Assembly: GCF_024399315.1 (NCBI RefSeq)
Contig: NZ_CP075170.1
Location: 1,240,001-1,304,000 of the forward strand
From: Chryseobacterium sp. MA9
Lineage (GTDB): Bacteria; Bacteroidota; Bacteroidia; Flavobacteriales; Weeksellaceae
Reading direction: 5' to 3'
Length of the DNA: 64,000 nt
Both the position numbers and the translations under genes were made by a program. Below are positions 54,517 through 62,838 of the stretch, one piece after another (position 1 is the stretch's first letter; every line of letters starts with the position of its first letter). The notes under the pieces were generated by a model that did not search any database, was not told where the DNA came from, and saw only the letters and a list, made by a program, of their open reading frames with translations.

Positions 54517-54524
54517 CAAATGTA
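54517..54524 (-). promoter_or_regulatory. -7 promoter element of the blaI-M56 operon
   Basis: TACATTTG on the minus strand, exact TAnnTTTG match. TTG candidates lie 16 or 20 bp upstream. Transcription would start close to the 54491-54500 operator arm. Confidence 0.6.
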
Positions 54525-54782
54525 GAAATAAAATTGAATCAAACAACTATTTTTTTAGTGATAAGCACAAACCACAATACAACTATTTGAAAATCAATAA
54601 TATAAAATTAGTTAAAATATATTAATTTTTTAAAGGAGTGAAATACCCACCTGCTTAATCCACAGAAAAAGAGTCATTTCAGGTATAAATTCTTAAAACT
54701 TGTTAAATTTTATTAAATAAAATTAAAATGAATTTGTTTTAACCGGGAAATTATATTTATTTTAGTGCTTTAAAAATTTCTC

Positions 54783-55364
54783 ATGAAAAGATATAATTTA
54801 TTGATTGTACTATTACTGCTTATTTTTAACGTTACTACAGCACAAAAAAAGGGTTCTCCTGCTGCTGATCTAAGCATATTAAAGGATACAAAATCAAAAA
54901 TCGAAGCTACCGTTCCATTGGTTATTCAGCATCTTCAGACGATCTCCACAAAAGAAGGGGATAATAACATTGTGAATAACGGGAAGATTGCTTTAGGTAA
55001 AGAATACGGTATTTTGGAATCTGAATGGTTTTTATACAGAAACAATATGAAAAACTGTATCCTGAACAATTCTTCTAAAAAAGCTAAGAAATGTATGGAA
55101 TACCATAACAATATGATGAGAGGTACAATGATCAACTACAACAATTATATTACCAACCTTACAAGAAAGAACGGATATCTGGGTGTAGAAGGTGATACTA
55201 AATTTGATTTCAAACCTGCTGATATCGCTACAAAATTGAATGAAGCTTACTTCAATGCCAATGATGCTGCAGGAAGAATGAAAGCAGATCAGAAAAGAGA
55301 CTTTTTGGGACAGACAATGTCTGATGACAACAAGCTTACTCCTTACGCTCAACTGGCACAATAA
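54783..55364 (+). CDS. Exported protein of unknown function
   Basis: 193 residues with a signal peptide (MKRYNLLIVLLLLIFNVTTA). The mature part is helical and basic, with two Cys (KNCILNNSSKKAKKCMEYHN). It shows no domain I know. Its end, DDNKLTPYAQLAQ, is not a T9SS domain. It is divergent from the blaI operon and ends in a strong terminator; whether BlaI controls it is open. Confidence 0.75.
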   Translation: MKRYNLLIVLLLLIFNVTTAQKKGSPAADLSILKDTKSKIEATVPLVIQHLQTISTKEGDNNIVNNGKIALGKEYGILESEWFLYRNNMKNCILNNSSKKAKKCMEYHNNMMRGTMINYNNYITNLTRKNGYLGVEGDTKFDFKPADIATKLNEAYFNANDAAGRMKADQKRDFLGQTMSDDNKLTPYAQLAQ

Positions 55365-55390
55365 TATCTAAATCATATTAAAACATAAAA

Positions 55391-55420
55391 AAAGAGAACT
55401 GCAATTGCGGTTCTCTTTTT
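55391..55420 (+). terminator. Rho-independent terminator
   Basis: AAAGAGAAC / GTTCTCTTT stem with inner GC pairs around AATT, followed by Ts. Confidence 0.88.
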
Positions 55421-55708
55421 ATTTAAAAGCAAAAAATCTCCGCCGGAAAAAGCAGTTTTGTGGTACTAATCATAAAACCCTTGGGGAAAAAGTAGAAAAT
55501 TAGGCAGAGATTTTTTTGCATACACTCTACAGATCAACTGTCCTACCCATGACCTGTAAGAGCTTTACAAAAATAGGACTCTGCCTTTCCATTAGCTGAA
55601 AATCCCTGTAGAATTAAACGTGCACAACTGTAGAACTAATACTACTTTTAAGAAAAGAAGCTGGAAGTTTTCTACTCCCAGCCTAAAAATCATTCTTTAC
55701 TTTTGTGC
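55421..55708. other. Non-coding region rich in inverted repeats
   Basis: 288 bp without a credible reading frame. GCAAAAAATCTC (55429-55440) with following GCC pairs with GGC and GAGATTTTTTTGC (55503-55519). GTCCTA (55540-55545) pairs with TAGGAC (near 55574), enclosing a TGTAA/TTACA hairpin. CTGTAGAA occurs at about 55607 and 55628. This could be a structured RNA or the worn ends of a small mobile element. Confidence 0.45.
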
Positions 55709-56155
55709 CTATTTCCACCAATGATAGTAATTATGAAGTCCATCATACTCAAATCCACAACGCGGGTACAGCATATTTCCGATATCATTCGTTTTTTCTG
55801 TTTCCAGCATTAGTCCACATGCTTCTGTTTCTTCACACCATTGTTTACTGCGGTCAATTAATGCTACAGACAGACCTTTTCCTCTGTAATCAGGATGAAC
55901 GAACAAATCACTTAGCAGCCATTGCTTTTGTAATTGGGAATAATGAAACAGCTTATAAAGCTGAACAAATCCCACAGCTCTTCCTTCAGTCATCACAAGA
56001 AAGATATCCGATTCACTGTTTAAAAACCGTTCTTTGAGAAAAGCTTTTCCTTTTTCAATATCTGATTCCTGTCTGTAAAAAACACGGTAAAGATTGAATA
56101 ATTCTGCCGTTTCATCAAGATCCTCAAGACTTGCCTTTTTAATAATGTAATTCAT
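55709..56155 (-). CDS. GNAT family N-acetyltransferase
   Basis: 148-residue acetyl-CoA-dependent acetyltransferase. It starts MNYIIKKASLEDLDETAELF; the acetyl-CoA loop is LFVHPDYRGKGLSVALIDRS (Q/RxxGxG/A form), followed by LMLETEKTNDIGNMLYPRCG then FEYDGLHNYYHW. The acceptor cannot be told. It is a single-gene unit divergent from the oxygenase gene. Confidence 0.9.
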   Translation of the reverse strand: MNYIIKKASLEDLDETAELFNLYRVFYRQESDIEKGKAFLKERFLNSESDIFLVMTEGRAVGFVQLYKLFHYSQLQKQWLLSDLFVHPDYRGKGLSVALIDRSKQWCEETEACGLMLETEKTNDIGNMLYPRCGFEYDGLHNYYHWWK

Positions 56156-56326
56156 CGTTATACTTATTTTATTAACAGGGCAAAAGTAGTCTTAACCAAA
56201 ACCAGCCATATAATCCAGATTAATATTATACTAGTAGTCCAGAAGATTCAGTCTGAAGATAATACCGCATGTTTCGGATTTTCTTATCCTGAACAACTTC
56301 GGATTTTTGCAGTATACAATCAACCA

Positions 56327-57040
56327 ATGAAGAATATCATTCAAAAAATAGAAAATGTAGATTGGCCGTATCTTACGGAAACAATGCATGAAAACGGATA
56401 TGCTGTAATTTCTAATCTGTTATCGGAGGACGAGTGTGAGTTATTGAAATCCAACTATGACAATTCCGCTCTTTACCGAAAAACGGTTGTGATGGCCAGA
56501 CACCGTTTTGGCCTTGGTGAATATAAATATTTTGATTATCCGCTGCCTGAAATAATTCAGATCATACGGACGAGTATTTATCCGTATCTGGCTCCTATTG
56601 CCAATTCCTGGTTTAGAGCCTTACATATTGAGACTCAATTTCCTTTAAATCATCAGGAATTTTTACAACAATGTCATACCAACGGCCAGCAAAAAGCGAC
56701 TGTCTTAATTTTGAAATATAAAGAAGGCGGTTTTAATACTTTACACCAGGATTTATATGGTGATATATACTTTCCTATCCAAATCGTGTTAATGCTCAGC
56801 GAACCAGACAAAGATTTTACAGGTGGAGAATTTGTACTCACTCAGCAAATCCCGAGAGCGCAGTCAAAAGCTATTGTTTTAAAACCTAAAAAAGGAGATG
56901 TCCTCATTTTCACCACTCAATTTAAGCCCGAAAAAGGAATCAAGGGATACTACAGAGTCAATATGAAACATGGAGTAAGTGAAGTTCAGGAAGGAAGTCG
57001 ATATGCTTTGGGTATTATTTTCCATGATGCAACCAATTAA
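56327..57040 (+). CDS. 2-oxoglutarate/Fe(II)-dependent oxygenase
   Basis: 237-residue double-stranded beta-helix enzyme. The iron triad is visible as HQD (H140, D142 in FNTLHQDLYGDIYFPIQI) and H215 (MKHGVSEV), with the 2-oxoglutarate Arg at 225 (GSRYALGIIFHD). The fold and the second gene of the unit, an Ada-like zinc protein 29 bp downstream, suggest oxidative repair of alkylated DNA in the manner of AlkB, although the protein is not a close AlkB copy. I recall such oxygenase/Ada neighbours in other genomes. Two direct repeats TTCGGATTTT (56273 and 56298) lie upstream. Confidence 0.85.
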   Translation: MKNIIQKIENVDWPYLTETMHENGYAVISNLLSEDECELLKSNYDNSALYRKTVVMARHRFGLGEYKYFDYPLPEIIQIIRTSIYPYLAPIANSWFRALHIETQFPLNHQEFLQQCHTNGQQKATVLILKYKEGGFNTLHQDLYGDIYFPIQIVLMLSEPDKDFTGGEFVLTQQIPRAQSKAIVLKPKKGDVLIFTTQFKPEKGIKGYYRVNMKHGVSEVQEGSRYALGIIFHDATN

Positions 57041-57069
57041 TTATTAAATATTATTTAAACATACACACC

Positions 57070-57315
57070 ATGATTCAGCATTCTCAGCTATCCAACGAAA
57101 GCCTTAGAAGTAGAATCCACAGTCAAGACATTCGTTTTGGGGGAAATATCAAACTGAAAATTTATGGGTTACTTGGTTGTAGTTCAGGAAAAAGAATGAA
57201 GATAGAAAACAGAATTTTCTTTAAGAACGAAGAAGAGGCATTACAAAACAACTACCGTCCCTGTGGACATTGTATGAGAGAAGCATATAAAAAATGGAAA
57301 GAGGGAATATATTGA
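57070..57315 (+). CDS. Ada-like metal-binding domain protein, stand-alone
   Basis: 81 residues related to the N-terminal methylphosphotriester-repair domain of Ada. Visible features: FGGNIKLKIYGLLGCSSGKR, FFKNEEEALQNNYRPCGHCM. Cys37, Cys65 and Cys68 match three of Ada's four zinc cysteines. The second (Ada Cys42 in CRPSC) is Lys41 here, so the metal site differs. It lies 29 bp after the 2OG oxygenase gene, as the second gene of the unit. It may bind damaged DNA or act as a sensor. No HTH or methyltransferase domain is attached. Confidence 0.8.
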   Translation: MIQHSQLSNESLRSRIHSQDIRFGGNIKLKIYGLLGCSSGKRMKIENRIFFKNEEEALQNNYRPCGHCMREAYKKWKEGIY

Positions 57316-57371
57316 TACCAAGGTAATTCAAATTTCTTGCGAACTTCACTTTGTTTGCAGTCAGTAAAAAT

Positions 57372-57404
57372 AAAAAAGAGAAGCAATATAATATTGCTTC
57401 TCTC
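57372..57404 (-). terminator. Terminator of the tRNA array
   Basis: GAGAAGCAATAT / ATATTGCTTCTC is a nearly perfect hairpin followed by a T run on the minus strand, just after the last tRNA. Confidence 0.88.
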
Positions 57405-57410
57405 GTTTAG

Positions 57411-57483
<73 letters not shown>

Positions 57484-57521
57484 GTATATTTTTAGAGTGT
57501 TTACCGAAAACACTTGCTTAG

Positions 57522-57593
<72 letters not shown>

Positions 57594-57631
57594 GTATATT
57601 TTTAGAGTGTTTACCGAAAACACTTGCTTAG

Positions 57632-57704
<73 letters not shown>

Positions 57705-57742
57705 GTGTATTTTTAGAGTGCTTACCGAAAACACTTGCTTAG

Positions 57743-57815
<73 letters not shown>

Positions 57816-57826
57816 ATATTGGATTG

Positions 57827-57834
57827 CAAAGGTA
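57827..57834 (-). promoter_or_regulatory. -7 promoter element of the tRNA array
   Basis: TACCTTTG on the minus strand, exact TAnnTTTG match, 11 nt before the first tRNA. Confidence 0.6.
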
Positions 57835-57904
57835 CGAATATTTTTCACAAATCCTAATTTTTCTTTTAAATAAAGGACTTTTATGAAAACTATTTTATTA
57901 TTTG

Positions 57905-57912
57905 TATCTTTG
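57905..57912 (+). promoter_or_regulatory. -7 promoter element of the Sua5-like gene
   Basis: TATCTTTG, exact match, ending 4 nt before the ATG at 57917. Transcription starting 5-7 nt downstream would make the mRNA leaderless. A TTG start at 57902 would lie inside the promoter and is rejected. Confidence 0.6.
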
Positions 57913-57916
57913 TTCT

Positions 57917-58528
57917 ATGGCAAAAATATTAAAAATTTACCCAGACAACCCACAGGAAAATCTTGTGAATGAGGTCATTAAAACTTTAAATAATGGCGGG
58001 CTGATTATCTATCCTTCTGATACGATATATGCTTTAGGCTGTAATATTTTTGATATAAAAGCCATGGAAAAACTGGCTCAGCTCAAAAAAATGAAACTTG
58101 AGAAGTCTAAATTCTCGATTATCTGTAATGATCTCAGCCATCTTTCCGACTTTACAAGACCTATTGACACCTCGATTTTCAGATTTCTGAAAAGCCATCT
58201 TCCCGGACCGTTTACTTTTATCCTTGAAGCGAACAAAAGTTTACCCTTAGCATATAAAGGTCATAAAACAATTGGTATCCGTGTTCCTGATCACCCGATT
58301 CCGCAACTGATTGTTGAAAAATTAGGACATCCTATTGCTTCCACTTCTATTAAGGACGATGATGAAATCATTGAATATTCTACTGATCCGGAGCTGATCG
58401 CAGAGAAATATGATCATTTGGTAGATATCGTTATTGATTCTGGATATGGAGATAATGTGGCATCCACTATTGTAGACCTTACTTCCGGAGAACCGGAGAT
58501 TATCCGTCAGGGAAAAGGAATTATTTAA
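57917..58528 (+). CDS. L-threonylcarbamoyladenylate synthase (Sua5/YciO/YrdC family)
   Basis: 203 residues from the ATG at 57917. The family makes the intermediate for the t6A modification of ANN-reading tRNAs. Visible: NGGLIIYPSDTIYALGCNIF, KKMKLEKSKFSIICNDLS, HLPGPFTFILEANKSL, TIGIRVPDHP, STSIKDDDE. The KxR and GPxT patterns hold. The YciO branch, which lacks clear t6A activity, is hard to separate from TsaC by eye; this protein's KSKFSIICNDLSHLSDF form is rather YciO-like, so I give no symbol. It is divergent from an initiator tRNA array. Confidence 0.88.
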   Translation: MAKILKIYPDNPQENLVNEVIKTLNNGGLIIYPSDTIYALGCNIFDIKAMEKLAQLKKMKLEKSKFSIICNDLSHLSDFTRPIDTSIFRFLKSHLPGPFTFILEANKSLPLAYKGHKTIGIRVPDHPIPQLIVEKLGHPIASTSIKDDDEIIEYSTDPELIAEKYDHLVDIVIDSGYGDNVASTIVDLTSGEPEIIRQGKGII

Positions 58529-58567
58529 TTCAAAATATAAAGTTCAAGGTTTAGGGTTATTTGGATT

Positions 58568-59269
58568 ATGGGGTTTAATGGGAAATATTCTATAGGAATT
58601 TTACTCACTTTTGTGCTTTTGGTTGCAGCAATGCTTTATTCTTTCCCGGTTATCACTCTGATTACAGGAATAAGAGGAATTACAGCAGACAGCTTTTTTC
58701 TCAGTAGGATTGTGATATGGATCGTTTTGATCATTATATTTCTGTACAATATATGGGTTGAAAAGGGGGCATTTTTATTAAAAAAAGAAACTCCATATTC
58801 CATTCTATTTTATATTAAAGCTGTTCTGAGCTTATATTTTATCTGCATGATTGGCGGAGCAGTTCTGAATACAATAATCCTATTTTTTATCCCTGAAAAA
58901 ATAAGTGATAAACTTCTTAATCTTGTACCTATTTTTAAGAACAATTATTTCTTAATTATTTTCATGTGCCTCACAGCTGCTATTGTAGAAGAATTTCTGA
59001 TGCGGGGTTATATACAGCCCAGGATTGAAAAAATCTATAATAATCCCACTGCAGGAGTTATTATTTCAGCCGTTTTATTTGGAATTCTGCACAGCACATA
59101 TGGTACCATAGGTCAGGTTCTCGGACCTTTTTTTATTGGAATTGTTTTTGCCTTATTTTATAAACGCTATTCAAATATTAAAATTCTGATCATCTGTCAT
59201 TTCATGATTGATTTTATCTCTCTGATGGCTCTGAATTTTATTAATATTAAACATTTATCTGTATTTTAA
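58568..59269 (+). CDS. CPBP family intramembrane glutamic endopeptidase
   Basis: 233-residue membrane protein with about seven or eight helices. The catalytic motif EExxxR is AIVEEFLMRGYIQP, followed by FGILHSTYGTIGQVLGPFFI and ICHFMIDFISL, which supply the other conserved residues. Relatives process prenylated proteins, or confer bacteriocin immunity. No bacteriocin gene is nearby except the GG peptide 16 kb away. It starts 39 bp after the Sua5-like gene, past a short TTCAAGGTTTAGGG-type repeat, and precedes yaaA by 4 bp. Confidence 0.88.
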   Translation: MGFNGKYSIGILLTFVLLVAAMLYSFPVITLITGIRGITADSFFLSRIVIWIVLIIIFLYNIWVEKGAFLLKKETPYSILFYIKAVLSLYFICMIGGAVLNTIILFFIPEKISDKLLNLVPIFKNNYFLIIFMCLTAAIVEEFLMRGYIQPRIEKIYNNPTAGVIISAVLFGILHSTYGTIGQVLGPFFIGIVFALFYKRYSNIKILIICHFMIDFISLMALNFINIKHLSVF

Positions 59270-59273
59270 CATT

Positions 59274-60032
59274 ATGAAAATTATAACATCTCCTGCAAAA
59301 TTAATGAACGTAGACAACTCAACAGACCTGTTGAAATCTTCCACTCCCAGATTCATTGAAGAAGCAGCATTTATACAGTCTTATTTAAAAGAAAAATCTC
59401 CCAAATATCTTTCCGAACTGATGGAAATATCATCTAAACTGGCTGATGAAAACTGGGAAAGAAATCAAAAATGGAAATCCAAGCCTACTTCAAAAGAATC
59501 TGCTCCGGCCATGTTTGCTTTTACAGGAGAAGTATATAGAGGATTGGATGCCAAGACCCTGGATAAAAATGCGGTAGACTATCTGCAGAAAAACTACAGA
59601 ATGCTTTCCGGGCTTTACGGTCTGCTGAAACCATCTGATAAAGTAATGCTTTACAGATTGGAAATGGGGCGTCCTTTTGAGTTTGAACAATATAAAAACC
59701 TGTATGGGTTCTGGAGAGAAAAAATTACAGAACAATTGAATTCTGAAATGAAAAAAGGAGAAATACTTCTTCACCTTGCCAGCAATGAATATGGGAAAGT
59801 AATCGACAGAAAAAAACTGAACCATAAAGTGATCGATTTTGATTTTTATGAATTAAAAGACGGAAAACTGAAAACCATTGTGGTATACACCAAGCATGCA
59901 AGAGGTCTTGTGGTAAGATTTTGTGCTGAGACTAACGCCAAGACACTGGAAGATGTAAAAGCGTTCAACTATGAAGGTTATAGAATTGATGAAGAGAAGT
60001 CTACAGATACTAAACTGGTTTTTACAAGATAA
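59274..60032 (+). CDS. yaaA: Peroxide stress protein YaaA
   Basis: 252 residues. The start MKIITSPAKLMNVDNSTDL, then GEVYRGLDAKTLDKNAVDYL, YRMLSGLYGLLKPSDKVMLY and RLEMGRPFEFEQYKNLYGFW, and LHLASNEYGKVIDRKKL, are YaaA/DUF328 hallmarks. E. coli YaaA lowers free iron and protects against peroxide; it binds DNA. No OxyR site is evident here. It is directly followed by prmC with no gap. Confidence 0.95.
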   Translation: MKIITSPAKLMNVDNSTDLLKSSTPRFIEEAAFIQSYLKEKSPKYLSELMEISSKLADENWERNQKWKSKPTSKESAPAMFAFTGEVYRGLDAKTLDKNAVDYLQKNYRMLSGLYGLLKPSDKVMLYRLEMGRPFEFEQYKNLYGFWREKITEQLNSEMKKGEILLHLASNEYGKVIDRKKLNHKVIDFDFYELKDGKLKTIVVYTKHARGLVVRFCAETNAKTLEDVKAFNYEGYRIDEEKSTDTKLVFTR

Positions 60033-60881
60033 ATGACAATTTCAGCATTTAAAAAATATTTCAAAATAGAGCTTTCTGATCTTTATACTGAGTCGGAAAG
60101 TATTTTTTTATCTTCCCTATTCATTCACCAGATAATGGGTTTTGATCATTTTCAGCAAAGAAGATTTTCTGAACAGGAACTTCTTACAGATGATGAAGAA
60201 AAACTTTGTCATCTGATTTCGGAACTTAAAACCGGTAGACCTTATCAGCAGATTCTTGGTGAAACTGAATTTTATGGCATGAAGTTCTTTGTAGATGAAA
60301 ATGTACTGATTCCCCGCCCTGAAACGGAAGAGCTGCTTGAGATTGCCATCAGGGAAATTCAAAGTTTAAAGCTTAAAGTTCAAGGGTTAAAAATTTTGGA
60401 TATCGGAACCGGAAGTGGAGTGATTCCTTTGGTTTTAAAGAAACATTTTCCTGAAGCTGAAGTCTCATCAGTGGATTTTTCTGAAAAAGCATTGAAGACC
60501 GCCCAAAGAAATGCGGATTATCATCAACTGGAAATACAGTTCATTCATGCTGATTATCTCAATCTTGAGCTGATTGAAAGCTATGATATCATTATTTCAA
60601 ACCCTCCGTATATCGGCATTGAGGAAGAGATTGAAATTGCAGACTCCGTGAAAGAGTTTGAGCCCAAAATGGCTCTTTTCTCTCCTACTGCCGATGCTTT
60701 AATCTTTTACAAAAAAATAGCAGAAGATGCTAAAAAGCACCTGAATAAAGACGGGCTTTTGTTCTTAGAAATCAATCAGAAATTAGGCCCGGAAACCCTG
60801 GAACTGTATCAGTATTTCTCTAATGTTCAATTGTTGAAGGATTTATCTGAAAATGACAGGTTTATTTATGGAAGGAAATAA
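60033..60881 (+). CDS. prmC: Release factor glutamine N5-methyltransferase
   Basis: 282 residues that methylate the GGQ motif of RF1/RF2 using SAM. N-terminal helical domain to about residue 100 (LIPRPETEELLE is the substrate loop). SAM motif I is ILDIGTGSGVIPL (123 on), and the catalytic NPPY is at 190-193. Residues 110-119, SLKLKVQG-type, are encoded by a TTCAAAGTTTAAAGCTTAAA-like stretch resembling an intergenic repeat nearby. The start codon follows the yaaA stop codon directly, so translation is coupled. Confidence 0.95.
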   Translation: MTISAFKKYFKIELSDLYTESESIFLSSLFIHQIMGFDHFQQRRFSEQELLTDDEEKLCHLISELKTGRPYQQILGETEFYGMKFFVDENVLIPRPETEELLEIAIREIQSLKLKVQGLKILDIGTGSGVIPLVLKKHFPEAEVSSVDFSEKALKTAQRNADYHQLEIQFIHADYLNLELIESYDIIISNPPYIGIEEEIEIADSVKEFEPKMALFSPTADALIFYKKIAEDAKKHLNKDGLLFLEINQKLGPETLELYQYFSNVQLLKDLSENDRFIYGRK

Positions 60882-60908
60882 GTAATTTTGTTTCCAGACA
60901 CTTAACTT

Positions 60909-61931
60909 ATGAAAACTTTGATATGGAATGCCTTCGTTGGTATTTCGCTGATTCTGCAATTAACATCCTGCAAACAGCATCCTCAGGATGTTGTGGATGA
61001 ATATTACAGGAAAGGAGAATTTAGCGGCTCTGTTCTGATTGTGAAAAACGGCAGGATTGTATGTGATACAGCTCTGGGCTTCCGTAATCTTGAAAAAGGG
61101 CTCCAATCTGATAAAAATACCTCTTTTTATATTGCCTCTCTCAGCAAATCTTTTACTGCTGCAGCGATTATGACTTTAGAGCAAAAAGACCTACTGAAGC
61201 TTGATAATAAGGCTTCTCAGTTCGTTGAACTTCCTGAATATGCTAAAAATATCACTATCAGGCAGCTTTTGCACCATACATCGGGAATCAGAGACTATGA
61301 GAATTTATTTTCTAAAAAAGGATTGAATAATCAGGAAGTGATTGACTGGCTGTTTAGTCTTAAAAATCTTGATTTCAATCCAGACAGCAGGTTTAAATAC
61401 AGCAATAGCGGATATATCATTCTTTCTCAGATTATCGAAAAGGTTTCCGGGAAATCTTTTCGTACTTTCATCAATGAGCAGATTATCACTCCTTTGAAGA
61501 TGAACAATACTTATGTATATGAATCTTCTACAACTATTCAAAATAAGGCATTAGGATATAATCAACAGAAGAAACCCGATGATTATTCAATCTTAACAAC
61601 TGGCGACGGCGGAATCTACTCTACTCCCGGAGATCTGTATAAATTTGATCAGGCCTTACGGAATTATACCCTGATCAGTAAAGAAAATACAGCTCTTATG
61701 TATACTCCTGCAAAACTATCCGCCGGCCAGATTTCAAACTACGGATTTGCCTGGTTTATAGAAGATGAAAAGAGTGGAAAAACTGCAATGCATACAGGTG
61801 GTCTGAATGGCTTCAAAGCTTTATTCTGGAGAGATCTGCAGCATAACAGCTGTGTTATAGCACTTACCAATCAGGGAGAAGCATTTCCTTTGGGTAATTT
61901 TTTAAATGACATCAAAAAAACAATTCAATAA
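60909..61931 (+). CDS. Serine hydrolase lipoprotein (beta-lactamase-related, S12)
   Basis: 340 residues. A lipobox LTSC (C21) follows a hydrophobic segment, so the protein is probably a lipoprotein. Class C-like motifs: SxxK in IASLSKSFTA (S77-K80), YxN as KYSNSGY, and HTGG in place of KTG. The family includes D-aminopeptidases, esterases and carboxypeptidases as well as lactamases; I cannot decide, and a resistance role is not claimed. It starts 27 bp after prmC. Confidence 0.85.
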   Translation: MKTLIWNAFVGISLILQLTSCKQHPQDVVDEYYRKGEFSGSVLIVKNGRIVCDTALGFRNLEKGLQSDKNTSFYIASLSKSFTAAAIMTLEQKDLLKLDNKASQFVELPEYAKNITIRQLLHHTSGIRDYENLFSKKGLNNQEVIDWLFSLKNLDFNPDSRFKYSNSGYIILSQIIEKVSGKSFRTFINEQIITPLKMNNTYVYESSTTIQNKALGYNQQKKPDDYSILTTGDGGIYSTPGDLYKFDQALRNYTLISKENTALMYTPAKLSAGQISNYGFAWFIEDEKSGKTAMHTGGLNGFKALFWRDLQHNSCVIALTNQGEAFPLGNFLNDIKKTIQ

Positions 61932-61936
61932 AGAAG

Positions 61937-62296
61937 ATGACTATTCAATCTCACGAAATTAATACTATAAAAATTGCAGAAGTTATTTCTGATCATATTA
62001 TCATCCAATCTGCACAGGACGGACTGGATCTCATGGGAAATGTCTATTATCAAGGTTTTGACAAAATCATTCTTTATGAAAAAAACATTACTCCTGAATT
62101 TTTCGATTTAAAAACAAAAATAGCAGGTGAAATTCTTCAAAAATTCTCAAACTATCGTATCGGACTGGCTATTGTAGGGGATTTCGACACCTATGAAAGT
62201 AAGAGCCTGAAGGACTTTATTTTTGAAAGTAACAAAACAAAACATGTGAATTTTCTGAAATCACTGGAAGACGCATTGGATAATTTATCAAAATAA
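61937..62296 (+). CDS. DUF4180 protein
   Basis: 119 residues. The pattern AEVISDHIIIQSAQDGLDLM then GNVYYQGFDKIILYEKNITP and IGLAIVGDFDTYESKSLKDF matches DUF4180, a STAS-like alpha/beta fold with no known role. It starts 5 bp after the serine hydrolase gene and ends the cluster. Confidence 0.85.
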   Translation: MTIQSHEINTIKIAEVISDHIIIQSAQDGLDLMGNVYYQGFDKIILYEKNITPEFFDLKTKIAGEILQKFSNYRIGLAIVGDFDTYESKSLKDFIFESNKTKHVNFLKSLEDALDNLSK

Positions 62297-62838
62297 ATTC
62301 TTTTTCAGACGATTAGCTCAAAACATACAACTTATCGTTTTTTTTAATATTAATATCTTCTTATAAAACACATATTTCAAAAAGCACAGTAATTTGAATA
62401 TTAAAAATAATCTATTAATTTTATCATATTGGTAAAAATTTAAACCAATACACATCAATTTAACTAACAAATAAAGTTAAATTAAAATTAATCGCTCAAA
62501 AACCATATATTAAGTAGTTTATTTGTATATTTGCAAAAACACAAGGATTATGATTTTTAGTATTCTAAAAGCTTATATTTTATATAATAGGGCTACTTAA
62601 CTCAATTCTCTTTTTTGACTCTTTCAGATAAGACATAGATAGTCTCTATGACACATGCTTGTACTATCTGTTATTTTGGAAACTAAAGTCTCCTCATACT
62701 ATGCTGTCAGTATAATTCATTGTTTGAATGAATTGTAGGGGTATTTATTTTCAAAATAAATTAAGCTGGCAGAAAAGTATCTCATAAGACACAACACAAA
62801 AAAATACAATACACAGATAAAAAATTATTAAAGACATC
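62297..62838. other. Long leader/intergenic region with hairpins
   Basis: 542 bp. The first 220 bp are AT-rich and empty. A -7 box TATATTTG (62526-62533) predicts a transcript starting near 62540, so the gene at 62839 would have a leader of about 300 nt. In it are AGATAGT/ACTATCT (62638 to about 62683), AATTCATT/AATGAATT (near 62716-62736) and TTTATTTT/AAAATAAA (near 62746-62762). An in-frame mini-ORF starts at 62550. Confidence 0.5.
62526..62533 (+). promoter_or_regulatory. -7 promoter element of the 62839 operon
   Basis: TATATTTG, exact TAnnTTTG match. No clear TTG at the expected distance. Confidence 0.45.

Larger units (their letters stand above)
54466..54782. other. Divergent intergenic region upstream of blaI
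   Basis: 317 bp, very AT-rich. It holds the inverted repeat at 54471-54500, the minus-strand -7 box TACATTTG (54517-54524) and an extra half-site-like GTGATA at 54559-54564. I see no gene in the rest, and no clear promoter for the gene at 54783 beyond general AT-richness. Confidence 0.6.

Noticed and set aside
58568..59269. CPBP protease as immunity protein for the GG-leader peptide
   Set aside because: The genes are about 16 kb apart with no shared operon, so there is no support beyond family membership.
60909..61931. Serine hydrolase as a class C beta-lactamase
   Set aside because: The motifs are shared by S12 esterases and peptidases; HTGG replaces KTG and the protein is a lipoprotein. 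Not enough to claim resistance.
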